DNA from: Parafrigoribacterium mesophilum
GTDB taxonomy: Bacteria > Actinomycetota > Actinomycetes > Actinomycetales > Microbacteriaceae
Length of the DNA: 64,000 nucleotides
Direction: 5' to 3'
Assembly: GCF_039652555.1 (NCBI RefSeq)
Contig: NZ_JBDJAF010000002.1
Span: 1 to 64,000, forward strand
The notes under the pieces were generated by a model. That model was not told the origin of the DNA and did no database searches. It saw only the letters and a program-made list of their open reading frames with translations. The position numbers and the translations under genes were made by a program. Positions 57,669 through 64,000 of the stretch are shown here, piece after piece. Position 1 is the stretch's first letter. Each line of letters begins with the position of its first letter.

Positions 57669-58949
57669 ATGAGCGCATTTGTGAAGGTTAAATCCTCACG
57701 GTCGCGGTATCTGAAGTCAGTCCTCAGTGGTGTCGCCATGCTCGGCGTTGGAGCAATGGTGCTCGCCGGCTGTTCGGCGACTCCGAGCGCCAGCCCGACG
57801 AAGTCGGCTGGCCCGGTGCAGGATCTTACCCTCAACCTCGGCACGGTGATTGCGCAAACCGGGTCACTCGCGTTCCTCGGGCCGCCGCAGGAGGCCGGAG
57901 TCCAACTCGCCGTCAAGGACATCAACGACGCCAACCTCGGCATCAAAGTGAACTTGACGCTCGGAGACTCTGGCGACCCGGACAACAAGGCGTACGCCAC
58001 CACGGTTCCGAACCTGATCAACAAGAAGGTCAACGCCATTGTTGGTGCTTCTGCCTCCAGTGTGACGAAGCTGATCCTCGACCAGGTCACTGGTGCCGGA
58101 ATCCTGCTGATTTCCCCATCGGCAACCTCGCCGGACTTCACCACGGCGCCGGACAACGGGTTGTTCTTCCGCACGGCCCCGTCTGACCTGCTGCAAGGTG
58201 AGACGCTCGGCAACCTGATCGCGGCGGACGGTGCCAGCACGCTGGGCGTCATCGCACTCAACGACCCATATGGAACCGGATTGCAGAAGGCGACCTCGAA
58301 GGCATTCGAGGCGGCTGGTGGAAAGACTGTTGCCAACGAGCTGTTCAACGATGGCGACACGAACTTCACCTCGCAGATCTCAGCTGTGCTGGCTCAGAAG
58401 CCTGACGCTATCGCGCTGATCACCTTCGACCAGGGCAAGACCATCATCCCGGCACTCAAGGATGCTGGATTTGACATGAGCCACCTGTACCTGGTTGATG
58501 GCAACACCAGCCACTACGGCACCCAGTTGGCACCGGGCACACTCACCGGTGCTCAGGGGACGATCCCTGGCCCGGCGCTGTCGACGGACTTCCACGACCA
58601 GTTGGTCGCCAACTACGCGGCAGTCAACAACGGCGCGGAGTTGAAGGAATTCACCTATTCCGCCGAAAGCTATGACGCCGTTGTACTCGTCGCGCTCGCG
58701 GCACTGTCGGCCAAGTCGGTCGACGGCAAGGCGATGGCAGCGAAGATGGCTGCGGTGTCCGGTGCGGACAAGGGCAAGAAGGCCACGACCTTCGCCGAAG
58801 CCGCGAAGATCATCAACGCCGGTGACGCAGTTGACTACGACGGCCCGTCCGGCGGAGTCAAGTTCGACAAGGCAGGAGACCCGACCGAGGCATCGATCGG
58901 CATCTACAAGTACGACGCCACGAACGAATTCAAGCGCACCAACAAGTAA
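57669..58949 (+). CDS. Branched-chain amino-acid-type substrate-binding lipoprotein
   Basis: 426 residues, paralogue of the preceding gene but less GC-rich in codon use. Signal peptide with lipobox VLAGC, then SATPSASPTKSAG linker. LNLGTVIAQTGSLAFLGPPQ and AGVQLAVKDINDANLGIKVN define the LivJ-type fold. AAGGAG before ATG 57669 decides this start over 57624. The 189-base upstream gap likely holds its own promoter. A strong terminator follows. Confidence 0.88.
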   Translation: MSAFVKVKSSRSRYLKSVLSGVAMLGVGAMVLAGCSATPSASPTKSAGPVQDLTLNLGTVIAQTGSLAFLGPPQEAGVQLAVKDINDANLGIKVNLTLGDSGDPDNKAYATTVPNLINKKVNAIVGASASSVTKLILDQVTGAGILLISPSATSPDFTTAPDNGLFFRTAPSDLLQGETLGNLIAADGASTLGVIALNDPYGTGLQKATSKAFEAAGGKTVANELFNDGDTNFTSQISAVLAQKPDAIALITFDQGKTIIPALKDAGFDMSHLYLVDGNTSHYGTQLAPGTLTGAQGTIPGPALSTDFHDQLVANYAAVNNGAELKEFTYSAESYDAVVLVALAALSAKSVDGKAMAAKMAAVSGADKGKKATTFAEAAKIINAGDAVDYDGPSGGVKFDKAGDPTEASIGIYKYDATNEFKRTNK

Positions 58950-58964
58950 CGCCGGCACGAGAAG

Positions 58965-58995
58965 AAGGGCCCCGACCGTCACGGTCGGGGCCCTT
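58965..58995. terminator. Terminator between convergent liv genes
   Basis: AAGGGCCCCGACCGT and ACGGTCGGGGCCCTT form a perfect 15-base stem, followed by CCTTCGTGCTT. It serves the binding-protein gene and possibly livF on the other strand. Confidence 0.88.
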
Positions 58996-59016
58996 CCTTC
59001 GTGCTTCGCGCAACCG

Positions 59017-59760
59017 CTAGGCGGCGTCCTCGCCGAGCGTGCCCAGGTAGAGGTTGATCACCTTAGGATCGGTCAGCAAATCACGCCCACGGCCCGTGTA
59101 TGCGTCTTTGCCTTGATCCAGCACGTAGCCTCGGTCGCAGATCTGCAGGCAGCGTCTGGCATTCTGCTCCACCATGATGATCGTGACGCCAGCCTTGTTG
59201 ATCTCCGAGACGCGGATGAACGCCTCGTCTTGACGCACCGGGGAAAGCCCGGCCGATGGCTCGTCCAGCAGCAGAACGTGTGGCTCCATCATCAGCGCAC
59301 GCGACATCGCCACCATTTGGCGTTCGCCGCCCGACAGAGAACCGGCACGCTGCTTGAGCCGAGACGACAGTTCCCCGAAAATGCTGACCACGAACTCCAG
59401 GCGCTCCTCATAGAGCTTGGGTTTCTGGAAGACACCCATTTGCAGGTTCTCTTCGATGCTCAGGGTGGGGAAGATGTTGTTGTTCTGGGGAACGTACCCG
59501 ACGCCACGGGCAACAAGCTTGTTCGCAGGCAATCCCGTGATGGTGTCACCGTTCAACACGATTTCGCCGCCGCGAACGTGCACCTGGCCGAAGATCGCCT
59601 TGAGCAGCGTCGATTTGCCGGCGCCATTGGGACCGATGATGCCGATCAGCTCGCCGCGGTTCACGTGCACCGAACAGTCATTGAGAATGTTGACGCCCGG
59701 CAGGTATCCGGCGAAGAGGTGGTCTACCTCAATGACCGCTTGTTCGTTCGTCTCGCTCAC
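59017..59760 (-). CDS. livF: Branched-chain amino-acid ABC transporter ATPase LivF
   Basis: 247 residues. Walker A GPNGAGKST, signature LSGGERQMVAMSRALM, Walker B HVLLLDEPSAGLSP. It starts within the end of livG (4-base overlap). One of the two ATPases of a HAAT-type importer. Confidence 0.95.
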   Translation of the reverse strand: MSETNEQAVIEVDHLFAGYLPGVNILNDCSVHVNRGELIGIIGPNGAGKSTLLKAIFGQVHVRGGEIVLNGDTITGLPANKLVARGVGYVPQNNNIFPTLSIEENLQMGVFQKPKLYEERLEFVVSIFGELSSRLKQRAGSLSGGERQMVAMSRALMMEPHVLLLDEPSAGLSPVRQDEAFIRVSEINKAGVTIIMVEQNARRCLQICDRGYVLDQGKDAYTGRGRDLLTDPKVINLYLGTLGEDAA

Positions 59761-60782
59761 AATGGAACCCCCTGTTCACTCACCCGGCCGGTGACGACAC
59801 CGAGATCCGTGTCGAGATGGCTGCCGAGATAAGCGTCGATCACGGCTGGATCCTTCATCACCAGATCCGGCGGTCCCTCAGCCACAACGCGCCCCTGCGC
59901 CATCACCACGACCCAGTCCGCAATGTGACGCACCATCTGCATGTCGTGCTCCACGAAGAGCACCGTCATACCGTCGCGCTTGAGATTGAGGATGTGGTCC
60001 AGCAGCGACTGGGTGAGCGCTGGGTTGACTCCCGCCATGGGCTCATCGAGCATCACGAGTGTTGGATCACTCATCAACGCCCTGGCCATCTCCAGAAGCT
60101 TGCGTTGCCCGCCGGAAAGGCTGGCCGCGTAGTCGTTTGCTTTTTCGGCGAGCTTGAAGTGGGTAAGCAGTTCTCGTGCCTTCGCCTCGATCGCATCGTC
60201 TTGCTTGCGCCACAGCTTGGGAATGAGGCCCACCCAGAAGTTCTCGCCCCGCTGCTCGCGGGCTCCCAGCTTCATGTTCTCCAAGACCGACAGCATCCCG
60301 AGGGCCTTGGTCAGCTGAAAGGTGCGCACCTGACCGAGCCGTGAGATCTTGAACGCCGGAATGCCGTGCAGCGGTGTGCCGTTGAACGTCCAGGTGCCGG
60401 TGTTCGGCTTGTCAAAGCCGGTGATCAGGTTGAAGAACGTGGTCTTGCCGGCGCCATTCGGGCCGATGAGCGCCGTGATGGCGTTACGCGGGATCTCGAG
60501 GTGATCGACATCCACGGCCTTCAATCCGCCGTAGGCGCGGGTGACGTTGTCGGCGACGATGATCGGGTCGGTCTTCGCGCATCCCGGAACCATATCCCCG
60601 ATGTGCAGCCCAGTGGACTTGGTGTATTGCTGCGTGGTTGCCGGCACGTCAGCCAATCCCACGCCGTCGTCTAGCGCGTCGACACGGGTGATGGGGAGTG
60701 ACTCAGCGGAGTCATCGGCCAGGATCTCGCCGGGGAGCGTGCCGTCCGGCAGGGTCTCTCCTGGAATCGAATCAGCGGGCAT
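59757..60782 (-). CDS. livG: Branched-chain amino-acid ABC transporter ATPase LivG with N-terminal extension
   Basis: 341 residues, about 75 more than usual at the N-terminus (acidic, Pro/Leu/Asp-rich: SIPGETLPDGTLPGEILADD). The ATPase core begins near residue 75 (ADNVTRAYGGLKAVDVDHLE), with Walker A GPNGAGKTTF, signature LSGGQRKLLEMARALM and Walker B TLVMLDEPMAGVNP. ATG 60782 overlaps livM by 11 bases; a downstream start near residue 63 (MVPGCAKTDP) is possible. Confidence 0.93.
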   Translation of the reverse strand: MPADSIPGETLPDGTLPGEILADDSAESLPITRVDALDDGVGLADVPATTQQYTKSTGLHIGDMVPGCAKTDPIIVADNVTRAYGGLKAVDVDHLEIPRNAITALIGPNGAGKTTFFNLITGFDKPNTGTWTFNGTPLHGIPAFKISRLGQVRTFQLTKALGMLSVLENMKLGAREQRGENFWVGLIPKLWRKQDDAIEAKARELLTHFKLAEKANDYAASLSGGQRKLLEMARALMSDPTLVMLDEPMAGVNPALTQSLLDHILNLKRDGMTVLFVEHDMQMVRHIADWVVVMAQGRVVAEGPPDLVMKDPAVIDAYLGSHLDTDLGVVTGRVSEQGVPL

Positions 60783-61755
60783 TGAAGGTCATCTCCTTCT
60801 TGTTGCCGAGGATTCCCTGCGGCCGGAACACGACGATGAGCATGAGCGCGATGCCGACAAGTACGAAGCGCAGCACGCTGGCTTGGATGGGCGACATGAA
60901 CGGCAGGAATCCGGCTGACGACAACGCCGGTAGGAACACCGACAGGAAGGCCATGATCAGCCAGAACGCGATGGATCCGAGCACCGGGCCGAGTACGGTC
61001 GCTGCGCCACCGAGCAGCAACACCGTCCACAAGAAGAAGGTCAGCGACGGCAGGTAAACGCCGGGAACGACCGCGGAGGGCAGGGCGAGCACGACTCCGC
61101 CGAGCGAGCCGAGGCATCCACCGAGCACCAAAACCTGCATCTTGTACGAGAACACGTTCTTGCCGAGCGCCCGCACCGCATCCTCGTCCTCACGGATGCC
61201 CTTGACCACGCGACCCCATGGGCTGCGCATCAGTAACCAGACCACCAGCACGGCGACGATCAGAAGTGCGATGCCGAAGATGCGCACCCACCAGTCCTGC
61301 TCGTTGTAGCGGAACGGGCCGAAACCGTATGTTCCTGCCGGAATCGGGTTGGATGCACGGAATCCGGCATGGTAGCCGCCGAGACCGTCGGCGGAGTTGG
61401 TGTACTCCCCGAAGAGGGTGCTGTTGAACAGCAAGCGCAACACTTCCGCCGCCGCAATGGTGGCGATGGCGAGATAGTCGGCGCGCAGCCTCAGGGTGGG
61501 CAGGCCCAGAATGAACGCGAAAATGACGGAGGCCACCAGACCGATCAGGATGCCCATCCACCAAGGCAGGTGGAACGACAGGATCGAGATGGCGTACGCG
61601 TAACCGCCGATAGCCATGAAGCCGGCTTGGCCGAAGTTGAGCAGACCGCCGTAGCCGAAGTGCACGGCGAGGCCGACGGTGGCGATCGCGTAGGCGATGG
61701 TCTCCGGCGCGATCAGCCAGGCGGCCGTGTTCGAGAAAATGAAACCCCAGTCCAT
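60772..61755 (-). CDS. livM: Branched-chain amino-acid ABC transporter permease LivM
   Basis: 327 residues, about eight to nine membrane helices. YGGLLNFGQAGFMAIGGYAY and WGRVVKGIREDEDAVRALGK (the cytoplasmic EAA-like loop) are LivM signatures. Nine bases separate it from livH. Partner permease of LivH. Confidence 0.94.
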   Translation of the reverse strand: MDWGFIFSNTAAWLIAPETIAYAIATVGLAVHFGYGGLLNFGQAGFMAIGGYAYAISILSFHLPWWMGILIGLVASVIFAFILGLPTLRLRADYLAIATIAAAEVLRLLFNSTLFGEYTNSADGLGGYHAGFRASNPIPAGTYGFGPFRYNEQDWWVRIFGIALLIVAVLVVWLLMRSPWGRVVKGIREDEDAVRALGKNVFSYKMQVLVLGGCLGSLGGVVLALPSAVVPGVYLPSLTFFLWTVLLLGGAATVLGPVLGSIAFWLIMAFLSVFLPALSSAGFLPFMSPIQASVLRFVLVGIALMLIVVFRPQGILGNKKEMTFNAR

Positions 61756-61764
61756 GCCAGCTAC

Positions 61765-63129
61765 CTAACCTATTCTCTCTTTGCGGCCGAGGATGCCCTG
61801 TGGTCTGAAAAGCAGCACGATGATCAAAATCGTCAACGGTGCGACGTACTTCAGGTCCGACGGCAGCCAGAGGGTGGAGATTTCGACCAGCAGGCCGACG
61901 ATGATCGAACCGATCAGGGCGCCGAACGCGGTGCCGAGCCCGCCCAGCACGACGGCGGCGAAAACCAGCAGCAAGATCTGCCAGCCCATATCCCACTTGA
62001 TTCCCGGCCGGAAGTAAGCCCAGAGGATGCCGGAAAGCCCGGCCAGCGCCGCGCCGAAGACCCAGATCAGGCGGATCACATGGTCCACATCGATGCCGGA
62101 GGCCGATGCCAGTGCCGGGTTATCCGAAATGGCTCTGGTGGCCTTTCCGGTGCGGGTGCGCAACAGCCAGTAGCCGACTCCGACGAGCACCACGATGCTG
62201 ATTCCCATGCTGATCATGTCGGTGACCGATAGGGCGATTGGGCCGAGCAGCGTGATCTTCGCCGATCCAGAGTCCGGCAGCTGATAAGTGCCACCACCGT
62301 AGAAGTACTGGAAGATATACCGCAGGGCCAGTGACAGACCGATGCTGACGATCATCAACTGCACCACGCTGAGATTTCGCTTCCGCAACGGTTTCCAGAG
62401 CGTGATGTCCAGTCCCCAGCTGAGCAGCCCGGTGAGGACGATCGCGAGCGGGAACGCGATCCACCAGGGGAACGCCAATTGCACGCCGAAGGTCAACGCC
62501 ATCACCGCGCCGAACGTGACGAATTCGGCGTGCGCGAAGTTGGCCAACCCGGTGGTGCCGTAGATCAGGGACAGCCCGATGGAGGCCAGGGCCAACATGA
62601 GTCCGAAGTTGAGGCCGCTGATGACCCGCTGAATGAACTGGTCGGCGAAGCTCGTCACGTGCCGTTCGCCCTGTCCCAGGAAGTAGTTCACCGAGCGCAT
62701 GTTGGTCAGGCCGAAGTTCGCATCGACCACGTTCGAGCCCTTGGCGACGATCACGCCTTTCGGCAGAGTCGACTCGTCGAGGGTGATCGTGTATTTCGCC
62801 TTCTTGGGCACGCCGACCGACCACTGGCCCTTAGCGTCGGTCTTCACCTCGGCCTTGTAGCCGTTGCCCGACACTTCCAGCACCACGCCGTCCAGTGGCT
62901 TGTCGTTGTACTTCACGTTGCCGCTGAACACGTAGTCGTACTTGTCGACGTTGATCGAATCCGCGGATGCCGGCGATGCCAACAGGGTCGACAGCGTGAG
63001 CGCGGCGAGCAGCACGCCCAGGAGAACCAAAGCGAATCGTCGCCAGCGCACACGACTTTGACCAACTGCTACCACGAGACCTCCAAGACGGACCAGGTGA
63101 GATTTTTGCATCTCGGACGATTCTGGCAT
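61765..63129 (-). CDS. livH: Branched-chain amino-acid permease LivH fused to an exported N-terminal domain
   Basis: 454 residues against about 300 for LivH. A signal-like hydrophobic segment (about 32-55, ending SPASADS) is followed by a beta-rich domain (about 56-145: VFSGNVKYNDKPLDGVVLEV, TDAKGQWSVGVPKKAKYTI) resembling carboxypeptidase-regulatory/transthyretin-like folds. The permease starts near 160 (GLMLALASIGLSLIYGTTGL, NFAHAEFVTFGAVMALTFGV). ATG 63129 or ATG 63111 could be the start; neither has a good ribosome site. The extra domain is predicted outside the membrane. Confidence 0.92.
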   Translation of the reverse strand: MPESSEMQKSHLVRLGGLVVAVGQSRVRWRRFALVLLGVLLAALTLSTLLASPASADSINVDKYDYVFSGNVKYNDKPLDGVVLEVSGNGYKAEVKTDAKGQWSVGVPKKAKYTITLDESTLPKGVIVAKGSNVVDANFGLTNMRSVNYFLGQGERHVTSFADQFIQRVISGLNFGLMLALASIGLSLIYGTTGLANFAHAEFVTFGAVMALTFGVQLAFPWWIAFPLAIVLTGLLSWGLDITLWKPLRKRNLSVVQLMIVSIGLSLALRYIFQYFYGGGTYQLPDSGSAKITLLGPIALSVTDMISMGISIVVLVGVGYWLLRTRTGKATRAISDNPALASASGIDVDHVIRLIWVFGAALAGLSGILWAYFRPGIKWDMGWQILLLVFAAVVLGGLGTAFGALIGSIIVGLLVEISTLWLPSDLKYVAPLTILIIVLLFRPQGILGRKERIG

Positions 63130-63223
63130 CCGTCGTCGTTGACGATACCTGCCGATTATGACGCATATTGATGGTCTGCGCGCACCACAGGGTCGGCGTC
63201 AGGTTCAGATGCGGCCGAACCGT

Positions 63224-63229
63224 TAATAT
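63224..63229 (+). promoter_or_regulatory. Candidate -10 of the guaB promoter
   Basis: TAATAT 64 bases before ATG 63293, in the divergent livH-guaB gap. No strong -35 is visible. Confidence 0.35.
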
Positions 63230-63292
63230 GAAAGTACCGGAATTCGCGCGGGCATCCCGCCTCGCGCTTTCGCGGAGAAAATCGGGAGACAT

Positions 63293-64000
63293 ATGGACAG
63301 CGATGATCCTTTCGGCTTCATCGGACTCACCTACGACGACGTCATGCTGCTGCCAGGGCACACCGATGTCATCCCCAGCGAGGCTGACACCACGACGCGG
63401 CTGAGCCGCAGGATCACGGTGTCTTCTCCGCTGCTGTCCTCGGCCATGGACACCGTCACCGAAGCCCGGATGGCGATCGCCATGGCGCGGCAGGGCGGTC
63501 TCGGCGTGCTGCACCGCAACCTGTCCATCGCCGATCAAGCGGACTACGTCGACAAGGTCAAGCGCAGCGAATCCGGCATGATCACCAACCCGGTGACCAC
63601 GACGCCGGAGGCCACCGTCGCCGAGGTCGATGCGCTGTGCGGTCAGTTCAGGGTCTCGGGTCTCCCGGTGGTGCAAGGTGACGGTCTGCTGGTGGGCATC
63701 ATCACCAACCGCGACATGAGATTCGTGCCCATGGTCGACCGGGCCAGCGCCCTGGTGCGCGATGTGATGACGCGCACGCCTCTGATCACCGCCCCCGCAG
63801 GCATCGCGCCCGAGGACGCGATCAAGATCCTCGCAAAGCACAAGATCGAGAAGCTGCCGCTGGTGGATGCCGACGGCAAGCTGCGCGGGCTGATCACCGT
63901 GAAGGACTTCGACAAGTCGGAGCAGTACCCGAACTCCACCAAGGATGAGGCGGGCCGACTGCGCGTCGGTGCTGCGATCGGATTCTTCGGCGACGCCTGG
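63293..64000 (+). CDS. guaB: Inosine-5'-monophosphate dehydrogenase (5' part, cut by window end)
   Basis: 236 residues visible, open at the end. DPFGFIGLTYDDVMLLPGHT, SSPLLSSAMDTVTEARMAIA and QGGLGVLHRNLSIADQA are the barrel start. CBS domains follow at about 95-215 (MITNPVTTTPEATVAEVDAL; VRDVMTRTPLITAPAGIAPE), then the barrel resumes (LRVGAAIGFFGDAW). The catalytic Cys loop is beyond the window. CGGGAGAC precedes ATG 63293. Catalyses the IMP to XMP step of GTP synthesis. Confidence 0.96.
   Translation, partial: MDSDDPFGFIGLTYDDVMLLPGHTDVIPSEADTTTRLSRRITVSSPLLSSAMDTVTEARMAIAMARQGGLGVLHRNLSIADQADYVDKVKRSESGMITNPVTTTPEATVAEVDALCGQFRVSGLPVVQGDGLLVGIITNRDMRFVPMVDRASALVRDVMTRTPLITAPAGIAPEDAIKILAKHKIEKLPLVDADGKLRGLITVKDFDKSEQYPNSTKDEAGRLRVGAAIGFFGDAW

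Overview
This window is a chromosomal segment of a high-GC actinobacterium, most likely of the family Microbacteriaceae. The support is a high-GC codon bias, frequent GTG/TTG starts, the actinobacterial gene order around the ribosomal superoperon, a HrcA/CIRCE-controlled solo groES, probable leaderless promoters, and many copies of the GGTCTCGA...CTCGACCACCGG dispersed repeat typical of that family. The genus cannot be fixed from sequence alone.

Layout. (1) 1-675: 5' part of a DUF222/13E12-type HNH endonuclease gene, cut by the window edge, with a near-consensus LexA box upstream. (2) 959-12341: a type IV pilus cluster with assembly and retraction ATPases, platform protein, major pilin, three minor pilin-like proteins, prepilin peptidase and PilM/N/O. 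Its middle part (pilC to the PilX-like gene) looks less GC-rich than its flanks. (3) 12422-16774: two unknown membrane proteins, an exported Asp/Thr-rich protein, and a convergent OmpR-type two-component system. (4) 17215-21599: str operon rpsL-rpsG-fusA-tuf. (5) 21679-22866: an AbiEi/DUF559-like gene framed by two palindromic hairpin elements, lying between tuf and the S10 operon. (6) 23313-36035: S10 and spc operons through secY-adk-map, without rpsN. (7) 36375-39737: infA-rpmJ-rpsM-rpsK-rpoA-rplQ, without rpsD. (8) 39911-43888: a reversed acyltransferase/SGNH gene, then truA and rplM-rpsI. (9) 43910-52734: glmM, coaA (reversed), glmS, acpS, alr, tsaE, tsaB and an in-frame rimI-tsaD fusion. 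(10) 52814-56141: a DUF4190-like protein, a SAM methyltransferase, groES and rarD. (11) 56199-63129: two branched-chain amino-acid binding lipoproteins convergent with livF-livG-livM-livH, where LivH carries an exported N-terminal domain. (12) 63293-64000: start of guaB.

How the genes work together. Most of the window is core growth machinery: ribosome, RNA polymerase alpha, translocon, cell-wall precursor supply (glmM, glmS, alr), CoA/ACP supply (coaA, acpS), t6A tRNA modification (tsaE, tsaB, tsaD) and purine synthesis (guaB). The accessory parts are the pilus locus, the AbiEi/DUF559 cassette, the acyltransferase inserted between rplQ and truA, and several families of intergenic palindromes. 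The most unusual items are the hairpin-framed AbiEi/DUF559 gene, in-frame capture of a dispersed repeat by the prepilin peptidase and by ribosomal protein S17, the RimI-TsaD fusion, the LivH fusion, and near-identical initiation regions upstream of infA and rplM.
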